Below are positions 16,165-24,413 of a stretch of DNA of 64,000 nucleotides, in pieces. The notes under the pieces are model-generated. The model did no database searches. It was not told where the DNA came from and was given only the letters and a program-made list of their open reading frames with translations. The stretch is from Streptomyces albus subsp. albus (lineage in GTDB: Bacteria > Actinomycetota > Actinomycetes > Streptomycetales > Streptomycetaceae), in the NCBI RefSeq assembly GCF_000725885.1, contig NZ_JODR01000001.1:310001-374000 (forward strand), given 5' to 3'. Positions within the stretch are counted from its first letter, which is position 1; each line of letters opens with the position of its first letter. The position numbers were made by a program, and so were the translations under genes.

Positions 16165-17463
16165 GTGCTCATGCACGACCGCGAGACCAGGCGCAGCGGC
16201 TACCCGCTGACCATCCCCGACACGCTGCTACGAAGCGAGGCCATGCGACGGGCCTGCGCAGCGCGGGACTTCCAGGAGATCTTCCGCTTGGTCAACAGAC
16301 GCACGGGCTCCAGCTACGCGGCGATGGCCGCCGCAGTCGGCAGGATGACAACCTCACGCGTGAGCGACATCATCCGTGGAGTCCGTGGTATCCGAGGCCA
16401 GCAAGTAATGGAGCGGGTGGCCGATGGATTCGGAATTCCCGGACACATGCTTGGGCTGCCGGAAAGGCCGTGGGAGAGCCGGAAAAACACAGACGATGGG
16501 CAGGTCGCCGCGTGGGCTGCAGCGGCGTCCGACTTGTCGATGCCAGGCGTTTCGGCATTCGAAGGAATGACGCTTCAACAGAGCGGTGAGCACCTGCTCA
16601 AGATGTTTCTTCATCTCGATGACGAACTCGGCGGCGACAGTCTTTTTCTCCCGTTGACGCGATACGTCGCACGAATGGCTGAGAGTGTCCGCAGGAACCC
16701 CGGTGACGGGCTGTCGGTGTTCGGTCAGCTCAATCAGATGGCGGGGTGGCTGGCCCTCGACGCCAACAGTCATCCAACCGCCAGGAAGCATTTCATGGAG
16801 GCTGTGCGGGTCGGGAAGGAGGAAGACGATCCTGGTCTTATGGCGAGTGCTCTTGCCTACATGAGTTTGCAAGAAATGTATCGAGGCAGACTGTCGCCTG
16901 CGCTCTCCCTTGCTCTCGAAGCCAATGAAGCGGAATACAGCAATCTCACGCCGCTTACTCGCACAATGCTGAAGACGAGGCTGGCCCGAGCATATGCCGC
17001 CATGGGGGAAGAAGGTCCGTGCCTGGAAGCGCTGGAAGCGGCACGAGAGGAGTTCGATCGGGGCGGCAGCCTGAAAGAGCCCTGCTACGTCTCTTACGTG
17101 GACGCGGTTGAAGTTTCCGCCCAGGAAGGTGCTTGTTTTCTCGAACTCGGATTGACGAGAAGGGCGGTCGCCGCCCTCACCAGTGCTCTCGGAATGCTGA
17201 GTGTCCACGCACCCGATCGACTCCGCGACCGAGTTCACTACCTTTCCCGTCTCGCCAAATGCTATCTCCTGGACGGGGAAGTCGAGGAATCCTGTCGGAC
17301 GGCCGGCCGTGCATTGGATCTCAGTCGGGCCATCGGCTCGGCGCGAGTCGCCGAACGTCTTGGAGAGTTCGAAGCGCTGCTCAGGCCTTACGGCAACATT
17401 CCCAGTGCTGCTGACTTCAGAGAAAAATATCGCATGTCCATGCAAGGCGTGGCGGCGGGCTGA
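16165..17463 (+). CDS. HTH regulator with TPR-like C-terminal domain
   Basis: A 432-residue cytoplasmic regulator. Residues ~25-100 hold an HTH (FRLVNRRTGSSYAAMAAAVG, then TTSRVSDIIRGVRGIRGQQVMERVADGFGIP), typical of Streptomyces XRE-like proteins. From ~140 on the sequence is helical repeats (HFMEAVRVGKEEDDPGLMAS, LARAYAAMGEEGPCLEALEAA, YLLDGEVEESCRTAGRALDL), a TPR-like array that would bind a peptide or partner protein. The start may be GTG 16165 or ATG 16171. It is divergent from the DUF397 operon and convergent with the HAD gene (5-bp gap). From about 16.4 kb the GC content and codon use are visibly lower than in the neighbours, which suggests acquisition. Confidence 0.85.
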   Translation: MLMHDRETRRSGYPLTIPDTLLRSEAMRRACAARDFQEIFRLVNRRTGSSYAAMAAAVGRMTTSRVSDIIRGVRGIRGQQVMERVADGFGIPGHMLGLPERPWESRKNTDDGQVAAWAAAASDLSMPGVSAFEGMTLQQSGEHLLKMFLHLDDELGGDSLFLPLTRYVARMAESVRRNPGDGLSVFGQLNQMAGWLALDANSHPTARKHFMEAVRVGKEEDDPGLMASALAYMSLQEMYRGRLSPALSLALEANEAEYSNLTPLTRTMLKTRLARAYAAMGEEGPCLEALEAAREEFDRGGSLKEPCYVSYVDAVEVSAQEGACFLELGLTRRAVAALTSALGMLSVHAPDRLRDRVHYLSRLAKCYLLDGEVEESCRTAGRALDLSRAIGSARVAERLGEFEALLRPYGNIPSAADFREKYRMSMQGVAAG

Positions 17464-17468
17464 ATCGT

Positions 17469-18179
17469 CTAACTTCCTCGGGAATCCAGTACCGCCCTGA
17501 ACAGAGGCTCGCTGTCTGTCAGGTCTGCGAGAACCAGGTCGGCCCCGGCTGCCCGAAGAGCTTCCGCGGGGCTGGGGCCAGTCGCCACCCCGACAGCCAG
17601 TGCTCCGGCATCGTGAGCGCCTTTGATGTCGTGCGGTGTGTCTCCGATGACGAACGTTCGTTTCCCGGTGAAGTGAATGCTGTATTTTTCCTCGACTCGT
17701 TCGCGGGCGAGTCGGACGAGATCAGCGCGATCACTTCCGTCATCGCCGTAGCCGCCTACCTCCAGATCAAGCCCGTCAACGAGTCCGAATGCGCTCAGCT
17801 TCGTCCTGGCGATGGGCCGGATGTTCCCCGTGACGACTGATTGCACGGCGTTCTTGCTGTCAAATGCGGCTATCGCTTCACGGGCTCCCGGCAGGGAGTG
17901 GCCCGCGTTCCGCATTTCGCCTTCCAATTCTTGTGCTGCCACACCAAGAGCGGAGTAGAAGTCCGAAACGAGTGCCGGCGACGCCTCGATACCGTTCAGT
18001 TGCAAGGTTTCGGTGATGATGGCGCGCTCAGTTCTTCCGGCCATGGAGGCCAAGTCACGGAGAGGGCGCCCGGTAGTGGCGTTGAAGGCATGTTCGTAGA
18101 TGGAGCGGCTTACGCCACCGACGCTCAGCAGAGTATGGTCCACGTCCCACAAGACAAGTACTGAATCATTTCGGGTCAT
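17469..18179 (-). CDS. HAD-family phosphatase, phosphoglycolate phosphatase-like
   Basis: A 236-residue HAD hydrolase with motif I LWDVDHTLLSVGG (nucleophile and acid/base Asp), a helical C1 cap, motif II VVTGN, and motif IV FVIGDTPHDIKGAHDAGA. This arrangement is that of the phosphoglycolate/beta-phosphoglucomutase group; the substrate cannot be told. ATG 18179 is taken as start over an in-frame GTG at 18185; no clear Shine-Dalgarno supports either. Base composition is less GC-rich than the chromosome average here and matches the convergent HTH/TPR gene, so both were probably acquired together. Confidence 0.82.
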   Translation of the reverse strand: MTRNDSVLVLWDVDHTLLSVGGVSRSIYEHAFNATTGRPLRDLASMAGRTERAIITETLQLNGIEASPALVSDFYSALGVAAQELEGEMRNAGHSLPGAREAIAAFDSKNAVQSVVTGNIRPIARTKLSAFGLVDGLDLEVGGYGDDGSDRADLVRLARERVEEKYSIHFTGKRTFVIGDTPHDIKGAHDAGALAVGVATGPSPAEALRAAGADLVLADLTDSEPLFRAVLDSRGS

Positions 18180-18384
18180 CGGCACGGTGGCATCGTCTCA
18201 CGTCGGCTCGGCCCCGGGAAGCCCGCTGCCGGAAACCCCTCTCCCTGTGCGCGGGATGAATCCCGGCATCCGTCGCCCGCATGGGAAGACGCGTGCGGGG
18301 GGCTCGTGCACTTTCCGCGGCGAACCGTGTTTCCCTTGGAATATCGGGCTCGGTGAATTCCGGCCTCTGGGGAGACATTCCCGA

Positions 18385-18427
18385 TGACGGCCTGACCCGG
18401 TGGGGATGGGGGCAGGCATGGGGCATG
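18385..18427 (+). repeat. Right copy of the 43-bp direct repeat
   Basis: Identical to 14356-14398 except at two positions (about the 14th and 16th bases). Its last four bases, CATG, contain the ATG of the VOC gene, so in this copy the repeat is the leader of a functional gene. The island between the two copies is about 4.0 kb. Confidence 0.8.
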
Positions 18428-18790
18428 TCTTTCGCCCTCGCCACCGTCGTCCTCGACTGTCCCGACGCCGATGCTCTCGCCGCCTTCTACGGCAGCCTCC
18501 TCGACTGGCCGGTGACCGCGCGTGAGGAGGGGTGGGTGCTGATGCGCGATCCGCGTTCGGGTGTGGGGCTCGCCTTCCAGAGCGAGCGCTGGTACGAGCC
18601 GCCGGTCTGGCCGGAGGAGCCGGGACGCCCGCACAAGATGCTGCACCTGGACCTGCGGGTGCCCGATCTGGCGGAGGCGGTACGGCAGGCGGTGGCGGCC
18701 GGTGCCCGGGAGGCGGCGCAACAGCCGCAGGAGGACGTCCGGGTGCTGTTCGACCCGGCCGGGCACCCGTTCTGTGTGTTCCGGGAGTGA
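18425..18790 (+). CDS. VOC (glyoxalase/bleomycin-resistance fold) family protein
   Basis: A 121-residue single VOC domain: LATVVLDCPDADALAAFYGS (beta-alpha with the first metal-ligand region), WVLMRDPRSGVGLAFQSERW, MLHLDLRVPDLAEAVRQAVA, and the C-terminal VLFDPAGHPFCVFRE. This is the common glyoxalase-like family found in many Streptomyces copies. The substrate is unknown; roles run from metabolism to drug binding. The ATG is the last codon of the 43-bp repeat. A degraded copy of the same gene lies at 14396-14500. Confidence 0.88.
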   Translation: MSFALATVVLDCPDADALAAFYGSLLDWPVTAREEGWVLMRDPRSGVGLAFQSERWYEPPVWPEEPGRPHKMLHLDLRVPDLAEAVRQAVAAGAREAAQQPQEDVRVLFDPAGHPFCVFRE

Positions 18791-18897
18791 AGGGCGAGCG
18801 GGGTTGCGGTGGAGCGGGGAGGCGCGCGCATTCGGGGACGGAATGCGGGCACAGTTGGGGAAGACCGAAAGAACGACGAGGAACCCCAGGAGTTCCC

Positions 18898-20046
18898 ATG
18901 CCCACGGGTCCGGTGGTGCGCAGCCTGCGCAGGGTGGTGCGGCCACGGCAGCCGCGTCCCGGAGTGGATCTGTCCCACCCCGCTCGCTCCCCCCTCGGCA
19001 CCTCGGTGGTCAGCTGCGTGGCCTACGACGGGGAGGGCACGCGGCTGCTGGCCGAGTGCGGCGTCGAGGAGGCACTGGCGTGCGTCCGCAAACCGGGCGG
19101 GGGCCGGGACGGCGGCGGCTTCGTGTGGATCGGGCTGCACGAGCCGACGGAGGCCGAGTTCGAGGGCATCACCGAACTGTTCGGGCTGCACCCGCTGGCC
19201 GTGGAGAACGCCGTCGAGCCGCACCAGCGGCCGAGGGCCGAGTGGTTCGGCGGCGACATGATGTTCGCCGTCCTCAAGACCGTCCGGTACGTGGAGCACG
19301 AGCGGCTGACCACCACCAGCGAGGTGGTGGACACCGGCGAGATCGTGGTCTTCACCGGCGTGGACTTCGTGATCACGGTGCGGCACGGCAAGCACGGCTC
19401 GCTCGGCCCGGTGCGGGAGGCGCTGGAGGCCGACCCGGAGCGGCTGGCGCAGGGCCCGGCCGCGGTGCTGCACGCGATCGCCGACCAGGTGGTGGACGAC
19501 TACCTGCTGGTCGCCGACGAGGTGCAGACCGACATCGACGAGCTGGAGAGCGACGTGTTCGCCTCCACCGCGCCGTCCATGCGGGGCGACGAGCGGAACG
19601 CCGCCGCGGACACCGGGCGCATCCACCAGCTCAAACGGGAGCTGCTGGAGCTCAAGCGCGCCACCCAGCCGCTGGCCCGCCCGCTGGAGCTGCTCTCCAC
19701 GCGCCCCAACCGGCTGATCGACCCGGAGATACGCAAGTACTTCCGGGACGTGGCCGACCACCTGGCGCGCGTCACCGAGCAGATCGCCTCCTTCGACGCG
19801 CTGCTCGACTCCATCCTCCAGGCCCATCTGGCCCAGGTGTCCGCGGCGCAGAACGAGGGCATGCGCAAGATCAGCGCGTGGGTGGCGATCGTCGCGGTGC
19901 CGACGATGGTGTGCGGCATCTACGGCATGAACTTCACCCACATGCCGGAGCTGCGCTCGCCGTTCGGTTACCCCCTGGTCCTCGTCGCCATCGTCGTCAT
20001 CTGCGTGGTCATGCACCGCGCTTTCCGCAGGAACGGGTGGCTGTGA
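18898..20046 (+). CDS. corA: CorA-family magnesium transporter
   Basis: A 382-residue CorA-family channel for Mg2+ (also Co2+ and Ni2+ in some members). A large acidic N-terminal cytoplasmic domain (FVWIGLHEPTEAEFEGITELFGLHPLAVE...) leads to the long stalk helix (VTEQIASFDALLDSILQAHLAQVS) and two C-terminal membrane helices. The signature GMN (IYGMNFTHMPEL) sits at the end of the first one (~350), and the tail is basic (HRAFRRNGWL). CAGG AG lies just before ATG 18898. Its stop overlaps the GTG of the downstream HAD gene by four bases, so the two form an operon. Confidence 0.93.
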   Translation: MPTGPVVRSLRRVVRPRQPRPGVDLSHPARSPLGTSVVSCVAYDGEGTRLLAECGVEEALACVRKPGGGRDGGGFVWIGLHEPTEAEFEGITELFGLHPLAVENAVEPHQRPRAEWFGGDMMFAVLKTVRYVEHERLTTTSEVVDTGEIVVFTGVDFVITVRHGKHGSLGPVREALEADPERLAQGPAAVLHAIADQVVDDYLLVADEVQTDIDELESDVFASTAPSMRGDERNAAADTGRIHQLKRELLELKRATQPLARPLELLSTRPNRLIDPEIRKYFRDVADHLARVTEQIASFDALLDSILQAHLAQVSAAQNEGMRKISAWVAIVAVPTMVCGIYGMNFTHMPELRSPFGYPLVLVAIVVICVVMHRAFRRNGWL

Positions 20047-20723
20047 CCGTGACCGGACCGACCGCGTCCGCCGCTCTCGGGGCGGTCACCACCGTCGTGT
20101 TCGACGTGGGCGAGACGCTGGTGCGCGACGACCGCTACTGGGGCTCGTGGGCGGACTGGCTGGGCGTCCCCCGGCACACCCTCTCCGCGCTGGTCGGTGC
20201 CGTCGTCGCGCAGGGGCGGGACAACCAGGAGGCGCTGCGGCTCGCCCGCCCGGGGATCGACGTGGCGGCCGAGCGGGCCCGCCGCGAGGCCGCCGGACGC
20301 GGCGAGCACCTGGACGAGTCCGATCTGTACGAGGACGTCCGCCCGGCCCTCGCGGCACTGCGCGACGCCGGGTTCGCGGTGCACGTCGCCGGCAACCAGA
20401 CGGCCCGCGCCGGCGCCCTGCTGCGGGCCATGGAGCTGCCCGCCGAGACCGTCTCGACCTCCGAGGAGTGGGGCTGCGCCAAACCGGAGGCCGCGTTCTT
20501 CGCCCGCGTTCTGGAGACCACGGGCAGCGCCCCGGCCGCCACCTTGTACGTCGGCGACCACCCCGCCCGCGATGTGGGCCCCGCCAGCGACGCCGGGCTG
20601 CGCACCTGTCATCTGGTGCGCGGGCCGTGGGGCCATCTGTGGGCGGGCTGGGACGATCCACCGCCGGATCTGCGGGTCACCGGGCTGCGGGAGCTGGCAA
20701 AGGTGCTGACCGAAGGGCGGTGA
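20043..20723 (+). CDS. HAD-superfamily hydrolase
   Basis: A 226-residue haloacid-dehalogenase-fold hydrolase: motif I VVFDVGETLVRDDRYWG (nucleophile Asp; the usual second Asp is replaced by Glu in DVGET), motif II HVAGNQTARAGALL, motif III Lys in EWGCAKPEAAFFARVL, and motif IV TLYVGDHPARDVGPASDAGL. The Asp-to-Glu change at the acid/base position occurs in part of the family and may alter the reaction. The GTG start overlaps corA by four bases. The operon ends in a perfect 11-bp hairpin. Confidence 0.85.
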   Translation: MTVTGPTASAALGAVTTVVFDVGETLVRDDRYWGSWADWLGVPRHTLSALVGAVVAQGRDNQEALRLARPGIDVAAERARREAAGRGEHLDESDLYEDVRPALAALRDAGFAVHVAGNQTARAGALLRAMELPAETVSTSEEWGCAKPEAAFFARVLETTGSAPAATLYVGDHPARDVGPASDAGLRTCHLVRGPWGHLWAGWDDPPPDLRVTGLRELAKVLTEGR

Positions 20724-20728
20724 GCGCA

Positions 20729-20755
20729 CCGGGGTTCGGTGTTTCCGAACCCCGG
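20729..20755 (+). terminator. Hairpin after the corA operon
   Basis: CCGGGGTTCGG (20729-20739) pairs perfectly with CCGAACCCCGG (20745-20755) around TGTTT, five bases after the HAD stop codon. Confidence 0.8.
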
Positions 20756-20809
20756 ACCGGGGAGGTGGCTCCCTCGTGGTGCGGCGCGCGCGTCCGTAGC
20801 GTCACCGGC

Positions 20810-21721
20810 ATGGTGAACGTGGACAGTTCGGACAGGTCCCGCCGTGCCGAGGACGCCGCCGGGCCCGGCGTACGGGCGCCCGACGCCCTGGTGATGCGGG
20901 GCGTCACCCGGCGCTACGGGCGGCGGCGCGGCACGGCGGTGCAGGCGCTGCGCGGTGTCGATGTGACGCTGCCCCGAGGGACCCTCACGGCCGTGATGGG
21001 GCCCTCGGGCTCCGGCAAGAGCACCCTGCTCCAGTGCGCCGCGGGCCTCGACCGGCCCACCTCGGGCAGTGTGCGGCTCGCCGGGGAGGAGCTGACCCGG
21101 ATGGGCCGCCGCGCCCTCACCCGGCTGCGCCGCGAGCGGATCGGTTTCGTCTTCCAGTCCTTCAACCTGCTGCCGGCCCTCACAGCGGAGGAGAACGTAC
21201 GGCTCCCGCTGCGGCTGGCCGGCGGGGGCACCGGCCGGGCTGCGCGGGCCCGTGCCGTGGAGGCGCTGGCCCGCGTGGGGCTGGCGGACCGCGCCGGCAG
21301 CCGCCCGGCGGAACTGTCGGGCGGCCAGCAGCAGCGGGTCGCCCTGGCCCGCGCCCTGGTGACCGTCCCCGAGCTGCTGGTGGCCGACGAGCCGACCGGC
21401 GCCCTGGACCCGGGCACGGCCGAGGAGGTCCTGGCCCTGCTGCGGCACTCGGTGGACGAGCTGGGGGCGACGGTGCTGATGGTCACGCACGATCCCGCGG
21501 CGGCCGTGTGGGCGGACAGGGTGCTCTTCCTGGCGGACGGCGCGGTGGTCGATGCCCTGGCGGCGCCGGGCGGGGGCGCGGTCGCCGGGGAGGGGTTCGC
21601 CGCGCACGTCGGGCGGCGGATGCGGGAGCTGGCCCGGCCCGCCGCCGGGGCGGCGCACCCGGCCGGCAGTGGCGGCAGTGGCGGCCCGGTGCGACAGTTG
21701 AGCACGGGGGCGGTCGTATGA
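20810..21721 (+). CDS. ABC transporter ATP-binding protein, MacB/LolD type
   Basis: A 303-residue nucleotide-binding subunit: Walker A GPSGSGKSTLL (~65), Q-loop VFQSFNLLP, signature LSGGQQQRVALARAL, Walker B LLVADEPTGALD, and H-loop VMVTHD-like MVTHDPAAAVW. The SFNLLP and TGALD wording is that of the MacB/FtsE/LolD group, which works with FtsX-like permeases, commonly for antimicrobial peptide sensing or export. The start at ATG 20810 lacks a Shine-Dalgarno but follows a TAGCGT -10-like box by about 7 bases, suggesting a leaderless mRNA. It is the first of four overlapping genes. An ~30-residue Gly/Ser/Ala tail follows the domain. Confidence 0.92.
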   Translation: MVNVDSSDRSRRAEDAAGPGVRAPDALVMRGVTRRYGRRRGTAVQALRGVDVTLPRGTLTAVMGPSGSGKSTLLQCAAGLDRPTSGSVRLAGEELTRMGRRALTRLRRERIGFVFQSFNLLPALTAEENVRLPLRLAGGGTGRAARARAVEALARVGLADRAGSRPAELSGGQQQRVALARALVTVPELLVADEPTGALDPGTAEEVLALLRHSVDELGATVLMVTHDPAAAVWADRVLFLADGAVVDALAAPGGGAVAGEGFAAHVGRRMRELARPAAGAAHPAGSGGSGGPVRQLSTGAVV

Positions 21722-23037
21722 CGACGGGGCTCGCCCGCGCTTCGGTGCGCGCCCGGCCCGCGTCCTTCGCGGGGGTCTTCTCGGTGCTGGTGCTGTCCGC
21801 GACCGTGGTGGTGGCGTCCGTGGCGATGCTGCGGACCGCCTCGGGGGTGCGGCAGCCCGCGCTGCGGGAGGAACTGGCCACGATGGGGGCCGGGTTCACG
21901 GTGGTGACCTGCTATCTGTCGGTGTTCGTCATCGCGCAGGTGATGGCCCTCGCGGTGGCCCAGCGGGCGCGGGAGCACGCGGTGCTGCGGGCCGTCGGCG
22001 CCTCGCCCTGGCAGATCCGGCGCGCGGTGGCGGCCGAGGCGCTGCTGACCGCGGTGCCCGCGCTGCCCGTCGGCTACGTACTCGGCCGGCTGCTGGCGGC
22101 CGGATGGCGGGACGGGATGGCCGCACACGGGCTGCTGCCCGATCAGGTGCCGCTGGTCGTCGGCCTGCCGCCGCTGCTGGCGGCGGGCGGCGTACTGGTG
22201 GTCACCTCGCAGCTCGGCGGGCTGCTGGCCGCCCACCGGGCCGCCCGCGCCCGTCCCGCCGACGCGCTCGGCGACGCGGCCGGGGCCCGCCGGGGGCTGT
22301 CCGTCGTGGACGTGCTGCGCGGCGTCGTCGCTCTCCTCGCGCTGGGCGGCGGTGCGGCACTGACGGCGCTGACGGCGGCCGGGCCGCGCGCCGAGGTGGG
22401 GGAGCGGCTGCCGCTGGTGCTGCTGGCCCACCTGGTCGCCGTCGGATGCGCCGGGCCGCTCCTGGCACGGGTCACGGCCCGGCTGTCGGTGCGGCCGGTG
22501 CGGCTGGTGACGGCGCCGCGCGCGCTGGGCGGCGGGGCCGCGACGGAACTGGCCGGCGCCCAGATCCGGGCGCGGGCCCGGCGGCTCTCCTCGGCCGTGA
22601 CACCGGTGGCGCTGGTCGTCGCCTTCTCGCTGGTGAAGCTGGCGGCGCTGGCGGAGGCGGCCGAGCCCTCGTGGATCGACCTGTTCGCGACGGCGCTGTA
22701 CGCGGTGTTCGCCGCGCTGGCCGCCGCCAACACGCTGGTGATGCTGAGCGCCGAACGCGGCGCGGAGGTCGCCCTGCTGCGGGCGGTCGGCGCCGGGGCG
22801 GGCCAGGTCGTGCGCACCCGGCTGGCGGAGGCGGCGATCGTCACCGCCGCGGGGTTCGGTGCGGGTGCGGCCGTGGCGGTGGCGGTGACCCTCCCGCTGG
22901 GGGACGCCGCCGGGGCCTCGCCGGGCGCGCTGCCGGCCACCACGTGGGCCGGTACCGGCGCGGCGGTGCTGGCCCTCGCGCTGGCCGCGACGCTGGCCCC
23001 GCTGCCCCGGCAACTGCGAAGGGCGGCCACCCCGTGA
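21718..23037 (+). CDS. FtsX/MacB-type ABC transporter permease
   Basis: A 439-residue membrane protein with two FtsX-like permease domains. The N-terminal half has one helix, an extracytoplasmic stretch and three helices (for example VVTCYLSVFVIAQVMALAVA); the second half repeats this with VTPVALVVAFSLVKL and LYAVFAALAAANTLVML. The characteristic coupling segment appears twice (REHAVLRAVGASPWQIRRAV near 85 and AEVALLRAVGAGAGQVVRTR near 345). The ATG overlaps the upstream stop by four bases (ATGA), and its own stop overlaps the kinase GTG. It pairs with the ATPase to make a mechanotransmission-type or export transporter. Confidence 0.9.
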   Translation: MTTGLARASVRARPASFAGVFSVLVLSATVVVASVAMLRTASGVRQPALREELATMGAGFTVVTCYLSVFVIAQVMALAVAQRAREHAVLRAVGASPWQIRRAVAAEALLTAVPALPVGYVLGRLLAAGWRDGMAAHGLLPDQVPLVVGLPPLLAAGGVLVVTSQLGGLLAAHRAARARPADALGDAAGARRGLSVVDVLRGVVALLALGGGAALTALTAAGPRAEVGERLPLVLLAHLVAVGCAGPLLARVTARLSVRPVRLVTAPRALGGGAATELAGAQIRARARRLSSAVTPVALVVAFSLVKLAALAEAAEPSWIDLFATALYAVFAALAAANTLVMLSAERGAEVALLRAVGAGAGQVVRTRLAEAAIVTAAGFGAGAAVAVAVTLPLGDAAGASPGALPATTWAGTGAAVLALALAATLAPLPRQLRRAATP

Positions 23038-24413
23038 CGGCGACGCCGTACCGTGCTCCACGACGGCCAGCCGTCGCCACACCCCCCGAACCCGGACCGG
23101 TGACCGTGACCGCGACCCTCGACGCCCTCGGCCTGCCCGCCTCCCGCCGGACGCTGCGCGCCCTCGCGTACGCGGTCGCCGGTCTCGTCCCCGCGCTGCT
23201 GGGCGCCCCCGCCCTGGTGCTGCTGGCGGCGGGTGCCGTGCTGTGCGTGACCCGCGCCGGGATGCCCGTCCTCTCCCTCGCCCTGACCGCCGTGCGCGGG
23301 CTGACCGGGCTGGAGCGGGCCCTGGTGCGCGCGCTGCTCGGCGAGGACGTGCCCGCGCCGCCGCGCCCCCGTCCGCTGCGCGCCGCCCACGACGGTGCCG
23401 CCTGGCGGTGCGCGGCGTACGCGGTGCTCGACCTGCCGCTCGGGGTGCTGCTGTTCGTGGTGCACCTGCCCGTGCGGCTGTACGGGCTGCTGCTGCTGTC
23501 GTACCCGCTGTGGTTCCGTGCCGTGCGGGAGAACGGCCACCGCGGGCTGGAGCTCACCGGCGACCTCCCGCTCGACACCTGGCCCCGCGCCCTCGCGGTG
23601 GCCGCCGCCGGGCTGGCGCTGCTGGCAGTGGCCGGCTGGGCGGGCCGCCGGCTGACCGCGCTCGCCGTCCTGCTGGCCCGCACCCTGCTCGCCCCGCCGC
23701 CGCTCGCCGACCGCGTCCACGACCTGGAGGAGACCCGCGCCCTGGCCGTACGGGACTCGGCCGCCACCCTCCGCCGGATCGAACGCGACCTGCACGACGG
23801 CGCGCAGGCCCGGCTGATCGCGCTGGCCATGGGGCTGACCCGCGCGAAGGAGGCCCTCCGCGCACCGGAGCCGTCACCGGAGGGCGTGGCCAGGGCGCGG
23901 GACCTGGTCGAGCAGGCGCTCGGCAACGCCCGTACCGCCCTGGGGGAGCTGCGGGACCTGGTGCGGGGTATCCATCCGCCGGTGCTGGACAACGGGCTGG
24001 CGCCGGCGTTGGCCTCGCTCCGCTCCGACATCGAGAGCCCCGCCCTCCGCGTCGAGCTGCACACCGAACTGCTGGGCGGGCCCCGGCCGCCGGAGGCCGT
24101 GGAGACCATCGCCTACTTCTGCGCGGCCGAGCTGCTGACGAACGCGGCCCGCCACGCGGGCGCGCACCGGATCGTGGTCGGTGCGCGTCTCGCGGAGGGC
24201 GGCCGGGCGCTGGTGGTGGAGGTCGAGGACGACGGCCGGGGCGGCGCCGCCCCGCGCCCGGCCGCACCGGGTGCGCCGTCGGGGCTGCGGGGCCTGGCCG
24301 AGCGGGTGCGCACCGTGGACGGCACACTGACGCTCGACAGTCCGCCCGGCGGGCCGACCAGGGCCACGGTCCGCCTGCCGCTCACCACTTCGTCGCGGGA
24401 GCCGACACGTTGA
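23034..24413 (+). CDS. Sensor histidine kinase (NarL-type partner, HisKA_3)
   Basis: A 459-residue membrane kinase. The N-terminal ~230 residues have four to five hydrophobic segments (for example LAYAVAGLVPALLGAPALVL, VLDLPLGVLLFVVHLPVRLY) and resemble the 'putative sensor' domain of actinobacterial kinases. The dimerisation/phosphoacceptor motif is RRIERDLHDGAQARL (phospho-His ~250), followed by the DLVRGIHPPVL segment typical of this class and a HATPase domain (AELLTNAARHAGAH N-box, EVEDDGRGG, GLRGLAERV). The GTG overlaps the permease stop. With the downstream regulator it probably senses the cargo or state of the co-encoded transporter (inference). Confidence 0.92.
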   Translation: MTATPYRAPRRPAVATPPEPGPVTVTATLDALGLPASRRTLRALAYAVAGLVPALLGAPALVLLAAGAVLCVTRAGMPVLSLALTAVRGLTGLERALVRALLGEDVPAPPRPRPLRAAHDGAAWRCAAYAVLDLPLGVLLFVVHLPVRLYGLLLLSYPLWFRAVRENGHRGLELTGDLPLDTWPRALAVAAAGLALLAVAGWAGRRLTALAVLLARTLLAPPPLADRVHDLEETRALAVRDSAATLRRIERDLHDGAQARLIALAMGLTRAKEALRAPEPSPEGVARARDLVEQALGNARTALGELRDLVRGIHPPVLDNGLAPALASLRSDIESPALRVELHTELLGGPRPPEAVETIAYFCAAELLTNAARHAGAHRIVVGARLAEGGRALVVEVEDDGRGGAAPRPAAPGAPSGLRGLAERVRTVDGTLTLDSPPGGPTRATVRLPLTTSSREPTR

